Source: Phlebopus portentosus (taxonomy: Eukaryota; Basidiomycota; Agaricomycetes; Boletales; Boletinellaceae). From it: a stretch of 64,000 bases of DNA. Under the pieces are notes generated by a model. It had not been told where the DNA came from. It was given only the letters and a program-made list of their open reading frames with translations, and did no database searches. Below are positions 1 to 11,359 of this stretch, piece by piece (the stretch's first letter is position 1; each line of letters opens with the position of its first letter). The position numbers were made by a program, and so were the translations under genes. The stretch spans positions 1,546,369 through 1,610,368 of the forward strand of contig JAYXKI010000012.1 of assembly GCA_037892935.1 (NCBI GenBank), in the 5' to 3' direction.

Positions 1-1339
1 GTTCCTCGAAGAGCGCCTTTCTGTCTGCTGGGACGAAGGCTGCAATGATGGCACGTATTGCTTCACGACCTCGCGGGCATTCCCTGATGTAATGGCCCAC
101 CTGACCACACTTGTAACAAGCACGTGTACGACGCGCCTGGTTCATCATTACATCCATGGGTTGTCCTAAGCCTCCATACGTTACTCCTGTAGCATCACGA
201 CGATCTTGAGCGGGGGGTATGAAAGGACGGGCTGCTTGTTGAGGCGGCATAAAACGTCTCATTGGTGGTGTCGGAGTTGGTTTCATCGCTGTCGAACTAA
301 TTGTCTTTTTCCGACGTTCAGCCATTAGGTCCCTGATTTGGCGCTCGACCCTGTCGACCTTGACGGCGGCTTTCTTGAACTCTTCATACGGCGTCGGTTC
401 ATTGGGCAATCTCATGACCCCTTCCACAACCTTCGGGTTTAGCGCCCTCTTCAGGCGACTCATCAACCATTCGTCGTGTGCCTCTGTTGCTAGGCCAGCA
501 TCCACTCGACAAATGTCAAACTTGTTGAAAAACTCGTCGGCGTTGAGGTCTCCTTGGTACATTGCATCTAGTCATTCGAAGGCCTTTTGGGATCTGGCAG
601 GGTCATCGAACGAAGTGTCCAGCTTCTTTAAGAAGGCGTCCCAGGCGTCCGTGAACGTCAGGTTGCCGTCTGCATCGACTGCTCCACTGGTGTAACTCTC
701 TGCCCAGCGAGCCGCAGCACCACTCTTCATGTACGACAGGGCGAACATAATCTTACTCTTGTTCGTCCTGAATTCTGACTCAGATGCGTAGATGTAGAGG
801 CGCAGCTCTCGCTTGAAGTCCACATAATCGTGTTCACCATCGAAGTCTCTTGGTTTGGCGACGTGGACCTTCTTCGACACCTTTGATCCTTGGTTCGCAC
901 CTTCGCCTGCAGCTTGGAGCGCTAGTGCGACCGCCGTCGCGAGATCAGTCATTGCTTCCTTCGATAATGACATCTCGTGTTCTTCTTCTTCTTCTTCATC
1001 TTCTTCACTTGGTATAAGCGGCGCTGGTTCTCAGAACTTTCCAAACGCCGGAGAAGGCTCGACAGTGGGGGCCAACGCTTGAGTGGTCGAACCCAATGGT
1101 TCTGGTAAGGGGGCCGTTGGTTGCGTTGGAGTAGGAGGTGAGGGCTCGTCTACGTCGTCTTCTTGTTTCACTCTCCAGTGGATGGACCTTCCTTCCCTCT
1201 GGGAGTACCACCTCTTGGCAGTCTCGTCCCACCAGGCGCCGAAGACTTGATTTCCTGCTTTGACGATATAATGTCCCCACGAGGCGCTCCACCTAGAGTT
1301 CGCAGGGAGGGCCGCTCGTTGCTCGTCAGTTAGCTCCAC
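1..1339 (-). pseudogene. gag of element Ea, broken
   Basis: The reading begins near 1339 (VELTDEQRAALPANSRW; the family codon here is GTG) with a tryptophan-rich N-terminal module. An acidic Glu/Asp run follows around 960-1010. Then comes the capsid-like segment (KPRDFDGEHDYVDFKREL) and, near 60-130, a CCHC zinc knuckle of the form CYKCGQVGHYIRECPRG. A frame change near 1031 and a TGA at 572-574 (FE-stop-LDA) break it. In E2 the same position is CGA, so the stop is a C-to-T change. Gag packages the element RNA in virus-like particles. The end of gag lies outside the window. Confidence 0.8.
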
Positions 1340-1743
1340 CTTGATAGGCTGGGGGTGGAACGGGGATCGGGATGCTGTTCGGGCGGGACCGACTTCGGAT
1401 AACCGGCTCGTCTTTGAAATTGATGACTAAACAAAAGGCTCCGAGGTAGATAATGAAGGAGATACTTGTCGACGACTGGACTCTATGCGTTACCCACGAG
1501 AAGGTTTGATGGGAGTTCCAGAGAAGGGTGATTCGGAGCGCTACGGTGATGTGATTGGTTGATACTTCGGGTACTATCGGGTCACGTCGGAGTCAATCGG
1601 ACTTCGACGGGCAAGATAGGGGTTTGTTGTCTGCACGGTAGGAACCGGGTTTCGTTCGATGTCGTCCTTCGAAGATATACTTCAGGGGACACGTCACAGG
1701 CGAGCGCTCGACGACAACGGAATCGGGCGTGAGCCAGAGGTAG

Positions 1744-1754
1744 GTCTTTCTATT
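1744..1754 (-). promoter_or_regulatory. Self-priming primer-binding site of Ea
   Basis: On the plus strand this reads GTCTTTCTATT. It lies one base inside the element from the LTR end at 1756. It is the exact reverse complement of AATAGAAAGAC at 1913-1923 inside the same LTR, downstream (minus strand) of the TATA box near 1945-1958. All 11 bases match. Confidence 0.7.
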
Positions 1755-1755
1755 A

Positions 1756-2156
1756 TGTTAGGCGGACGGCTCAAGGACTGAGTCGAGGCAGGCCAACACA
1801 ACAACAAACAAGCGTGAATGAGATAATCCCAAACACGTCGCTCAGGTCAAGACAGCTAAGACGAGGCTTAAGTCCAGACCGTCGAACGCTAGGTCGCAGT
1901 GAAGGTAAGTAGAATAGAAAGACAAGGAACGAAAGAGTCAAACTATCTACTTATATAGACTTTGGGCGTGGGAAAGGTCTACCCTAATGGGAAGTCACAT
2001 GACAAGGAATGGGATAATTAGTAAGCGTGATAGAACATTGTGGAATGTTCCGGCAAAAGGATGAATAAGCGCATAAGAAAAATAAAAGAAAAGAAAAAGA
2101 ATATTAAAATAAATGGTGACGTCAGAAAAGAAAAGGAAAATGTTCGAGTCCTTACA
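1756..2156 (-). repeat. 5' LTR of element Ea (401 bp)
   Basis: On the minus strand it runs from TGTAAGGACTCGAACATTTT to CCTAACA, the termini shared by every LTR of this family. It contains the TATATAAG box and only one copy of the 58-bp unit that is doubled in E1 and E2. About 120 bp near the end of U5 (roughly 1765-1890) do not resemble the other LTRs, so Ea belongs to a separate subfamily or is recombinant. Confidence 0.85.
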
Positions 2157-2380
2157 TCCAGTTCTTGGTCAAGTGGGTTGGATATGAGGAAGCGACATGG
2201 CAGCCGGAATCCGACGTCAAGGATAATGCACAGGAATCAATTCAAGAATTCTATCGCAAACATCCTGGAGCTCCACGAAAGTTAACAATACCTCGACAAA
2301 GCATGCGAGCACTGTATAGGTTCACGTCGCCAGAAGGATTATGTGGTTGGTCGGGACGCCCAACCTTGAGAGGGGGGTGA
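2157..2380 (+). pseudogene. Chromodomain end of pol from gypsy element Eb
   Basis: This is a fragment of the C-terminal chromodomain (FLVKWVGYEEATWQPESDV) and the tail ending LRGG followed by TGA at the LTR border. Everything upstream has been replaced by element Ea, which starts within the codons just before this fragment. Chromodomains of chromoviruses are thought to steer integration to particular chromatin. The fragment is intact in frame but useless alone. Confidence 0.85.
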
Positions 2381-2801
2381 TGTAAGGACTCGAACATTTT
2401 CCTTTTCTTTTCTTATGTCATCATTCATTTTAATATTCTTTTTCCTTTTCTTTTATTTTTTTCTTATGCGCTTACTCATCCAATTGCCGGAACATTCCAC
2501 AATGTTCTATCACGCTCACTAATCATCTCATTCTTTGTCATGTGACTTTCTAATAGAGTAGACCTTTCCCGCACTCAAAGTCTATATAAGTAGATAGTTT
2601 GACTCTTTCGTTCCTTGTCTTTCTATTCTACTTACCTTCACTGCGACATAGGTATCTACTCTTGTATTATTAGTTTGCTGAATTCTACTTACCTTCACTG
2701 CGACATAGCGTGCGTATAGCCCGGCGACTCGCGTTAGCCAGTTGTTTGTTGTTTGTGTTGGCCGCCTCGAGATCGACGCCCGTTAGTCTCGCTGCCTAAC
2801 A
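2381..2801 (+). repeat. 3' LTR of gypsy element Eb (421 bp)
   Basis: It starts TGTAAGGACTCGAACATTTT directly after the pol stop and ends CCTAACA. It contains TATATAAG and the doubled 58-bp unit with the variant TTCACTGCGACATAG. The five following bases are GACAC. The partner target copy and the 5' LTR are not in the window. It interrupts the 3' part of the hypothetical gene at 2802-11359. Confidence 0.88.
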
Positions 2802-3626
2802 GACACTTCCCTCCATGCAATGATCCACGGTACCTTCTGTCATCCCTCGGCCTGTCTCGTGCAGGCTGGGAGGCGGGCGATGGTGATGCATGGCGAGTCC
2901 TTCCAGCACTGGAATTTTCTACACCTGGTTTGGTCTGTGGATCCCCATCCGCTTGTGCTTGACCAGCGCCAGCTTGGTTTGTAAGCCCCTGCTGCATGCC
3001 TATGGCAGTTGAACCTAAGGTGGTCTGCACAGTTCGCTTTGATTTGTGGTAGTCGAGCAAGTTCAGCTGCTTGGGAACCTCCGAAGCTGTCACGCCCGGA
3101 GCTTTACTTAGCTACAAAAGCTCAGAAGCCTCCAGAATCACATAGATGAGAGTAAGACACGTACTAGGAGCCTTGTATGATCAAAATAATTCTTCATTGT
3201 ATAATATATATGGGTGCCATCGGCACGAACATAACAAACTTCCTCCGGATGCATGCTGCACCGTAGGTTTTGCTTGATCTCCTTAATATGAGGTGCGAGC
3301 ATTGCATTCAGGTCACCTTTCGTTGCTTCAGCTGCACTGGTTGGTTTGGTCGCATTCTGAAGTACGCTTCCTGAGCGTTTAGAACCCTTCTAAATGGAAC
3401 GTAATTCGCGCATCAACATGTGAAAGAGAGAAAGGCAAACGATCACATTTACCCATTCATTGTTCATGTTCATAAGCACAATTTCGCCTGCACTATCGAC
3501 CTTGCACTTCTTCTTCAGCTCCTCGAGATACTTCTTGAACCCTTGCACAAGCTCATCAAGATCTACATCAGATTCGAGATACCGTGGTTGAATCTTTGTC
3601 CCAATCTTCTTAAACCACGGACCGGT
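2802..3626 (-). pseudogene. Hypothetical gene, 3' exons (cut by Eb and E2)
   Basis: The minus strand shows an exon at about 3626-3447 (WFKKIGTKIQPRYLESDVD..., Lys-rich). A likely 63-bp intron beginning GTAAAT follows. A second exon around 3383-3160 contains LRCSMHPEEVCYVRADGTHI. A Pro/Arg-rich tail runs from about 3093 (SEVPKQLNLLDYHKSKR) until it is cut by the Eb LTR at 2801. Sequence on the far side of E2 continues this reading frame exactly. I do not recognise the family. Its codon use and introns look like a genuine gene, but with two insertions and a TGA at 10678-10680 it is dead. Confidence 0.55.
3622..3626. repeat. Left target-site duplication CCGGT of E2
   Basis: CCGGT precedes the LTR terminus at 3627. 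The identical CCGGT is at 10535-10539, just after the opposite LTR. A five-base duplication is usual for Ty3/gypsy integrases. Confidence 0.9.
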
Positions 3627-4099
3627 TGTTAGGCGGCGAGACTAACAGGCGTCGATCTTGAGGCGGCCAACACAACAACAAACAACTGGCTAATGCGAGT
3701 TGCTGGGCTATACACACGCTATGTCGAAGTGAGGGTAAGTAGAATTCAATAAACTATTAATACAAGAGTAGATACCTATGTCGAAGTGAGGGTAAGTAGA
3801 ATAGAAAGACAAGGAAACAAACGAGTCAAACTATCTACTTATATAGACTTCGAGCCTGGGAAAGGTCTACTCTAATAAGGAGTCACATGATAAGAGAGTG
3901 GAGTGATTAGTGAGCGTCATGGTCGGAAGGAGCAGATTTAGTCATGGCTGATGACTGAAGATGAATAAGCCACGACGGAGAGAACGGAATTAGTAAATGA
4001 GGATTAGTAATGTAAAGGAAAGGTGAAATAAAATAAAATAAAGCGAAAGATGATATGAGAAAATAAAAGAAAATAAAAGAAAATGTTCGAGTCCTTACA
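3627..4099 (-). repeat. 3' LTR of E2 (473 bp)
   Basis: The termini are TGTAAGGACTCGAAC and CCTAACA on the minus strand. It contains TATATAAG and two copies of the 58-bp unit (TTCTACTTACC... with TTCGACATAG). It matches the 5' LTR at 10062-10534 in length and nearly in sequence. Confidence 0.92.
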
Positions 4100-7000
4100 T
4101 CACCCCCTCTCAAGGTTGGGCGTCCCGACTAACCACATAATCCTTCTGATGATGTGAACCTATACAGTGCTCGCATGCTTTGTCGAGGTATTGTTAACTT
4201 TCGTGGAGCTCCAGGATGTTTGCGATAGAATTCTTGAATTGATTCCTGTGCATTATCCTTGACGTCGGATTCCGGCTGCCATGTCGCTTCCTCATATCCA
4301 ACCCACTTGACCAAGAATTGGAGCTTTCCTCGATGTAGACGTGAGTCGAGTATTTCTTCAACCTCGTACTCTTCCTGTTCGTCAATGATCACTGGCGGAG
4401 GTGGAGGCGGCTTCTTCTGTGATTCGAAAAACGGTTGAACGGCTGGTTTGAGCAGGATCTCGTTAAAGACGGGATGAACGTGTTTCCATGTCTTTGGGAT
4501 TTTTAGCTTATACGCGCTCGCGCCCACCTTTTCCATTACCTCGAATGGGCCAAACCATTTGTCGTCCATCTTCTTCGTCGGTCGGATCGTCTTAATGTTT
4601 CGACCATCCAAGAAGACCTTTTGTCCCATCTCATATACTACCGACTTTCCGGCATGACGATCATAAAAGCGCTTCATGTCTTCATTGGCCTGGGTCAGAT
4701 TGGCCTGAGCGAGTTCGTGTATTCCCTTGACATGTTTAGCAAACTCTTCTGCTGATAGATTGGACGAGGTCGTTTCAACACCCGTAAAGCCTGAAGGGTG
4801 TTGTCCCATGTTGATGAAGAAGGGTGATAGTTTGGTCGCCGAATGTTTGCGATTGTTGTGCGCAAACTCTGCAAGAGCTAACCAGTCTGCCCAGTCCGAC
4901 TGTCGATGATTGATGTATAGTCGAAGGTACTGTTTGAGTTCTTAATTAACTCGTTCCATCTGTCCATCAGTTTGAGGGTGGTATGCCGTTGATGGATTAC
5001 CTTCGATGTGAAGGAGTTTGTACAACTCCCTCATCATCTTCGCATCGAACTGTACCCCTTGGTCGTGGATGATCTTTCGAGGTAAACTGTGCAATCGGAA
5101 GACATGGTCCCTATAAATCCTGGCCATCCCTTCTGCCGTCAATTTCGTCGTCGTTGGTATCGCATGGATTTGTTTGCTGAAGCAGTCGACTACCACACAA
5201 ATCGCATTAAATCCATTTGACTCCGGCAACTCTCCGATCAGGTCGACCGTGACAACTTGCCATGGCGCCTCTGGCACCTCGTTAGGGTGCAAAACCTTTG
5301 CCCTTGTTGTTCTGAGGGCCTTTGTCCACTGACAACGATCGCATCCTCGCACGTAATTCCTGACATCGACGTACATATTAGGCCACCAGAAACCTCTGCT
5401 TGCTAGTGCAACGGTCTTGTTTGCTCCTGGGTGGCCTGCTAACGTTGAGTCGTGACACTCCCTCATCACTTCCTCCCTCACGCTCGTCGGTACGAAAACG
5501 TTTTGAAACTTCTTCATCTTTGTCCTCGAGAGCTTAACCATCACCTCTTTTTTCCACAACCCATCTACGAACACTAAGTTCGTCGGTCTCTCTTCCTCAT
5601 TCAACTCCATTTGTGCCTTTCGAATCTTTTCGCTCAGCACATCTCTTGACGTCTCCACTGTTCCCCTGACCAGCCATTCGTCTCTGATGAACGTGATGTC
5701 TTCATTATCCCATTCGCCCTTGTTGTAGTCCGCCTGCCACAATAATATGTCAGCCTTACCCAATGTCTTCCCTGGCTTGTGTACTAATGTAAAGTTGAAT
5801 TTGGCTAAATCGAGTCGCCAACGAGCTTGTCGACGATTCAACTTTTGAGGCGATCGGAAATACATCAAGTTTGCGTGATCGGTCCATACTTCGAAAGATC
5901 TCTTGGCTCCTTGGAGGTATTGTCGCCATTCCTTAAGAGCTTGAATGATTGCGAGCATCTCTTTGTTATAGATCTCGTAATTTCGTTCGGCCTCCAAGAA
6001 AGTCGATGATCGATAGGCTATCACCCTCCACTTGTCGTCTTGTTTCTGAAGGAGCACCCCTCCAGATGCAAAGTCCGACGCATCTGCTTCGACCCGGAAA
6101 GGACCCTCCTCGTTTGGGATGGCTAGAACTGGGGGACTACTCAACCGACCCTTCAACTCTTCGAATGCTTGTTGTTCCTTCTCTCCCCACTTCCACTCCA
6201 CCTTACCTGTCAGCGTAGTTAAGGGTTTGATGACCGAGCTGTAATCCTTAACAAAACGTCGCAACCAATTCCCTAGTCCCAGGAATTGTTGCAGTTCATG
6301 GACGTTCCGCGGGCTTGGCCACTCCTGGACTGCTGCCGTCTTCTTGGGATCCATTCGAACTTCGCCGTTGCCAATGATGTGTCCGAGGTACTTGACTGTG
6401 TCAACTTCGAATTCGCACTTCTGTGGCTTTAGGAAAAGTCCGTTTTGGCGAAGTATCTCAAAAACTCGTTTGGTGCGTCTGTGATGTTCCTCTAGATCAT
6501 TCGAGAAGATGAGAATGTCATCGAGGTAAATGATGACGATACCCTCATGAATTAGCTCCCGAAAGATGTCGTTCATAAAGCCTTGGAACGTCGCTGGCGC
6601 ATTACACAAGCCAAAGAACATAACTGTGGGTTCGAATAAGCCTAGGTTTGTCCGAAATGCTGCCTTCCACTCGTCTCCCTCGCGAATCCGGATGTTGTAG
6701 TACCCCCAACGAACGTCAAGCTTTGTGATGTACCTTGCATCCTTGACCTTGTCGATGAGTTCATTTATCAATGGCAATGGATATTTGTTCTTGACCGTCC
6801 CTTCGTTGAGCTTTCGATAGTCTTGGATCGCTCATAGGCTCCCATCTTCCTTCTTGATAAAGAAGAATGGAGACGCCATCGGGGATTTCGACTGTCGGAT
6901 ACGTCCCAATGCTAGGTTCTCTTCTATGAACTCCTTCATCGCCTCTTGTTCTTTCGGTGACAATGGATAAACCTTGCAATCGCTGGGTTTGAAATCCGGT

Positions 7001-8003
7001 TTAAGGTCAATAGCGTGGTCCCACGTTCGGTGGTTTGGTAAGCGTTCGAACGATTCCTCACTAAAGACGTCAGCGTATTCCTCCAGGTAAGGCGGCCACT
7101 TCGCCGCTTCCTTCATCCGCACATTCCTCACAAACTCCTCGTCTATCTCCTCGCTCGATAGCGACGACTCACATTCGTCAGGGCAACGTGTGAACTTGAC
7201 TGTTCCTAACTTCCAGTCGATCTCAGGATTGTGCTTCGTCAACCAGTCATGTCCGAGGAAGATGTTGCTCGATGCCAAGGATGTCACCGCCAGTCGAATC
7301 TCCTCCTCATGTTTCCCGAAAAACATCCGCACAACTACATATTCCTTGATCAACCCCGCTTCGTTGCTTGTTCCGTCAGCGTTGAAGACTGGTCTAGGCC
7401 GAATGTACCTTTGGGTGGGGAAACCGTATCGTTTGACAAAACCTTCGTCGATGCATGAGCCCGTGCATCCTGAGTCGATCAGTGCATGAGCATCAATGAA
7501 GTTTTCCTCTTCGAGTAGGGGGTTCGACAAGTCTACTTCATCATCTCCTGCTACCTTTGGGTGTACGATGCTAACGAAGGCGTCGAGCTCTTTTCCTCCC
7601 GCTCGTCGCACGAACTGGTCTGTGTCCACAATACCCTCGCGCCATACCTCGGCCGCGCGTCTGCCTACCACATCCCACACTGCTTCAGTAGCGTCCGCCT
7701 GAGCAACAACGTTCTCATGGTAAGGTACTTCCGTCACAACCTCATTTTTTATAGCGGTTTGATTCCGCTCCTCCTCACTCAACTCACCTGCTTGCGAATC
7801 TGCTCTTCTGACAAATAAATCTTCATAGACCTCGAAGTCATCGTCGTCCTCTTCAGATTCATCTGGCAGCACGTCAGTAAGGATCTTTCGAAGGGTGAAA
7901 CCGTCACTGATATTCGCATCTTGATATTGTACAACAGGACAATTATATTTTAACGAGTCCAACGAAAAGAGTCCTTTAGGAGACCGACCAGTCGTTCCGA
8001 CGT
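4100..8003 (-). pseudogene. pol of E2: PR-RT-RNaseH-IN-chromodomain, three stops
   Basis: The frame lies -1 to gag. Aspartic protease: [11 protein letters not shown] near 7470. Reverse transcriptase: YLDD near 6525. RNase H: VEADASDFASGG near 6090, then the WTDH motif. Integrase: zinc-binding HHCC segment near 5300-5450, then VDLIG, HDQGVQF and the final Glu near 4970. GPF/Y-like segment near 4540. Chromodomain near 4290. A TGA at 6832-6834 (family CGA), a TAA at about 4941-4943 (family CAA) and a TAG at 4129-4131 (family TGG) interrupt it. The natural TGA at 4100-4102 touches the LTR. The active-site residues all look intact, so the stops are the main defect. Confidence 0.9.
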
Positions 8004-9455
8004 CTATGCCTGGTCTTCCGGAAAATCCTCGCCTTCCACTAGTTCTTCTAGCTCAGCAGGCACTGCTCGCACCTCGACCTCGTCATCCTCTTCGAAGGAG
8101 GATTCCTTTGCTTGGCCGAGCTCTTCAAAGAGCGCCTTTCTGTCCGCTGGAACAAAGGCTGCGATGATGGCTCGTATTGCCTCACGGCCTCGCGGGCATT
8201 CTCTGATGTAGTGGCCTACCTGGCCACACTTGTAACAAGCACGTGTACGACGTGCCTGGTTCATCATTAGGTCCATCGGCTGACCCATGCCTCCATACGT
8301 TATCCCTGTCGCGTCATGACGATCTTGGGGAGGAGGTACGTAGGGGCGAGCCGCTTGTTGGAGCGGCATAGGACGTCTTGGTGGCGGAGGAGCTGGCCTT
8401 GTTGCTATTGAGGTTATTGTCTTTCGTCAACGTTCGGCCATCAGGTCCCTGATTTGATGCTCGACCCTGTCGACTTTGACGGCAGCCTTCTTGAACTCTT
8501 CATACGATGTTGGTTCATTAGGCAACCTCATGACACCTTCGACAACCTTGGGGTTTAGAGCCCTCTTCAGACGACTCATCAACCATTCGTCATGTGCTTC
8601 CATCGCTAGACCAGCATCTACTCAACAGATGTCGAACTTGTTGAAGAATTCATCGGCATTGAGGTCTCCTTGGTACATTGCATCAAGTCGTTCGAAGGCC
8701 TTTTGAGATCTGGCGGGGTCATCGAACGACGTGTCTAGCTTCTTCAAGAAGGCATCCCAGCTGTCCGTAAACTTCAAGTCACCGTCTGCATCGATTGCTC
8801 CGCTGGTATAGCTTTCCGCCCAGCGAGCTGCAGCACCACTCTTCATGTACAACAGGGCGAACATAATTTTGCTCTTGTTCGTCCTGAATTCATGTTCGGA
8901 TGCATAGATATATAGGCGCAGTTCTCGTTTGAAGTCTACGTAATCATGTTCGCCATCGAAATCTCTGGGTTTGGTGATGTGGACCTTCTTTGATGCCTTA
9001 GAGCCTTGGTTCGCACCTTCGCCTGCAGCTTGGAGCGCTAGTGCGACCGCCGTCGCGAGGTCAGTCATCGTTTCCTTTGACAACGACATCTCGTGTTCTT
9101 CCTCTTCCTCTTCTTCTTCTTCGCTGGGTATGAGCGGAGCTGGTTCGCGTGGTTCGGTGAACGATAGAGGGGGTGCTGTTGGAGGGGCTGATGCCGTTGA
9201 CTTTGATGTTGATGGCTCTGGTAATAGAGCCGTTGATCGTGTGGGGGTAGGGGGCGCGGGATCGTCTACGTCACCTTCTTCTTTCGCTCTCCAATAGTGG
9301 GACTTGTCCCCTCTGGTAGAATACCACCTCTTCGCAGTTTCGTCCCACCAAGCAATGAAGTTTTGACCGCCCGACCTGACGATGTACTGTCCCTTTGACG
9401 CGCTCCACCTAGAGTTTGTCGGAAGCGCCGCTCGTTGCTCGTCAGTTAGCTCCAC
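8004..9455 (-). pseudogene. gag of E2, two stops
   Basis: It begins at VELTDEQRAALPTNSRW (codon GTG at 9455; an upstream exon may precede it). A Pro/Thr-rich linker, an acidic Glu run near 9105, the capsid-like region KPRDFDGEHDYVDFKRE and the CCHC knuckle CYKCGQVGHYIRECP near 8250 follow. It ends TAG at 8004-8006. TGA stops at 8622-8624 (DIC-stop-VDAG) and 8427-8429 replace arginine codons. At the gag position where four other copies have TGA (FE-R-LDA), E2 alone keeps CGA. Confidence 0.88.
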
Positions 9456-9603
9456 CTTGATAGGCTGGGGGTGGAACGGGGATCGGGATGGTGTTCGGAC
9501 GGGACCGACTTCGGATGATCGGCTCGTCTTTAAAATTGACGACTAGACGAAAGGCACCGAGGTAGATGATGAACGAGATACTTGATGAGGATTGGACTCT
9601 ATG

Positions 9604-9916
9604 CGTCACCCACGAGAACGTCTGATGGGAGTTCCAAAGAAGGGTGATTCTGAGTGCCACGTTGACGATAGTGTGGATAGGGGTCTGGAACTGGACCGTT
9701 GATACGAACAGGGACTAGGCAGCCTTCCTTATTCTGACCAAAGACTATGTCGTTCGGATCGATGTTACCTAGGCTGATCTGGTCTTGAATGTCTGCCCAA
9801 GGTACGACAAACCTCTTTGGCTTTACGTAAGGTCGTCGGCGGGGTTGATAACGAGTCTGGTAGCGAGTCGGAGCCACAGTGATATGATTGTTTCGGGAAG
9901 TATCGGGACACGTCAA
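9604..9916 (-). CDS. Conserved leader ORF of E2, possible first gag exon
   Basis: An open frame encodes an Arg/Tyr-rich start (TRYQTRYQPRRRPYVK) and a segment NIDPNDIVFGQNKEGCLVPV. Nearly the same peptide is found in E1 at 44577-44855, so it is under constraint or recently shared. No ATG is visible at its start. A donor-like GTGGGT follows SDVL, and an acceptor CAAG lies just before gag VELTDE. Removing the 158 bases between (9613-9456) joins both frames in phase. The function is unknown. Confidence 0.45.
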
Positions 9917-10049
9917 AGTCAGTCAGACCTTGATGGGCAAGATAGGGGTTGCTCGGATAAATCCGGGATGGGCGCGGTCGTCAACCGTCGATGTGTCTCC
10001 TGCGTGGAGTAGCGACAAACGAGTGGTTAAACCACGGGTTCGAGAGTAG

Positions 10050-10060
10050 GTCTTTCTATT
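10050..10060 (-). promoter_or_regulatory. Self-priming primer-binding site of E2
   Basis: GTCTTTCTATT on the plus strand is exactly complementary to AATAGAAAGAC at 10235-10245 in the 5' LTR. The LTR site lies downstream (minus strand) of the TATA box at about 10273-10280. It sits one base inside the element. Confidence 0.72.
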
Positions 10061-10061
10061 A

Positions 10062-10534
10062 TGTTAGGCGGCGAGACTAACAGGCGTCGATCTCGAGGCG
10101 GCCAACACAACAACAAACAACTGGCTAACGCGAGTTGCCGGGCTATACGCACGCTATGTCGAAGTGAGGGTAAGTAGAATTCAATAAACTATTAATACAA
10201 GAGTAGATACCTATGTCGAAGTGAGGGTAAGTAGAATAGAAAGACAAGGAAACAAACGAGTCAAACTATCTACTTATATAGACTTCGAGCCTGGGAAAGG
10301 TCTACTCTAATAAGGAGTTACATGATAAGAGAGTGGAGTGATTAGTGAGCGTCATGGTCGGAAGGAGCAGATTTAGTCATGGCTGATGACTGAAGATGAA
10401 TAAGCCACGACGGAGAGAACGGAATTAGTAAATGAGGATTAGTAATGTAAAGGAAAGGTGAAATAAAATAAAATAAAGCGAAAGATGATATGAGAAAATA
10501 AAAGAAAATAAAAGAAAATGTTCGAGTCCTTACA
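10062..10534 (-). repeat. 5' LTR of E2 (473 bp)
   Basis: The termini and length match 3627-4099. Differences seen by eye include T for C in the GGAGT(T/C)ACATG segment and a few C/T changes near the U5 end. It would supply the promoter; TATATAAG is present. Confidence 0.92.
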
Positions 10535-11359
10535 CCGGTGTAGCCTAGTGTAACCGAGGTGGGATAGCACTGAAGAATACTTGCCACGTTCTGACGCACA
10601 TCAATTATGCTGTGTTGAGGTTCAACGTTCATTTTGCGCAAAGCCCGCCCATCGTCAACCAGAACAACAAGTGTTGATCACGTTTCTTTAGGAGCTTGCT
10701 GCTTCTCTTTTTCACATTTGAGATTTTCCATGAAATGCACGTAAGATACAACTGACGAGTCGCATCTATACTCTTGGTCCGAATTGTCAGCGTAGTCTAT
10801 TAAATCATTAGAGACTGACAAACTCCTATAATGGTCTACGCACTGGCTGCAAGCAACGGATTATCAAAGTCCCAAGGATCACCAGTACCAACTCTGTTGG
10901 TATCTGACTCTTGACCCGGATTGTCATTAGCCATTCGGGCAATATCAAGTTGTGATGGTTCTTCATCATAGGGCTCTTCATATTGATACGTCAGGTCCTC
11001 GTCAGCAGCTCTCCGGCCCCTTGCTTTTGTCGTGGTGGGCTCCGCTTCCATGTTTTTCTGTTATGAAGTATGAGTGCAATACCAGAAGACAAGACTATCA
11101 GTACTACCATCTCTTCAACACCGTTCTTGTTGACAGCAGGCTGCTCTGCCTTCCTTGGCCGGCCTCATTTTTGTGGTCCTTCAGCAATGACATCTGCATT
11201 TTGAGAGTTCGAATGAGGGCCATTTGCTTGCTGGGGCTCCAGGGCCGTTGCTGCTTTTTTGAGAGAGGAGTTTCTTGTGACAGCTGATGCCTGCTTCATC
11301 CCGGCAGTCTTACGAGCCACAGTCTTGTGAGCTGCGAGTTTTCTAGGGGTGGGACTCAT
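10535..11359 (-). pseudogene. Hypothetical gene, 5' exons (continues at 3626)
   Basis: The minus strand starts at 11359 (MSPTPRKLAAHKTVARK), an Ala/Lys-rich N-terminus. An acidic exon around 11051-10844 follows (DLTYQYEEPYDEEPSQLDIA). A 47-bp intron at 10843-10797 has GTGCGT, a CTAAT branch site and an AG end. The next exon contains VDDGRALRKMNVEPQHSIID and runs into E2 at the CCGGT target. A TGA at 10678-10680 interrupts this exon (ACG-TGA, likely from CGA). I do not recognise the family. Codons split by E2 rejoin in frame with 3626. Confidence 0.5.

Larger units (their letters stand above)
1..2156 (-). mobile_element. Ty3/gypsy chromovirus Ea, 5' part, cut by window start
   Basis: The minus strand carries, from right to left, a 5' LTR (2156-1756), a self-complementary primer-binding site, a leader and gag. 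Pol and the 3' LTR would lie left of the window. The element abuts, without gap, plus-strand chromodomain sequence of another family member at 2157. It therefore looks like a nested insertion into that copy. The five bases next to its right end are TCCAG; the matching target copy would lie outside the window. Gag similarity to the three other gypsy copies here is high, but the leader and U5 differ. Confidence 0.85.
3627..10534 (-). mobile_element. Complete Ty3/gypsy chromovirus E2
   Basis: The 6,908-bp element has 473-bp LTRs at both ends, a five-base target duplication (CCGGT), a self-priming site, gag and pol. By eye the two LTRs differ at about five positions, so insertion was recent. The order in pol is protease, reverse transcriptase, RNase H, integrase, chromodomain. 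The catalytic motifs are all present ([12 protein letters not shown], integrase D-D-E). Five stop codons interrupt gag and pol, so it is not autonomous as read. It lies within an exon of the hypothetical gene at 2802-11359. Confidence 0.95.

Noticed and set aside
2040..2285. 81-codon plus-strand frame across 2156/2157
   Set aside because: It crosses the junction between the Ea LTR and the Eb fragment, so it is an artefact of the nested insertion.
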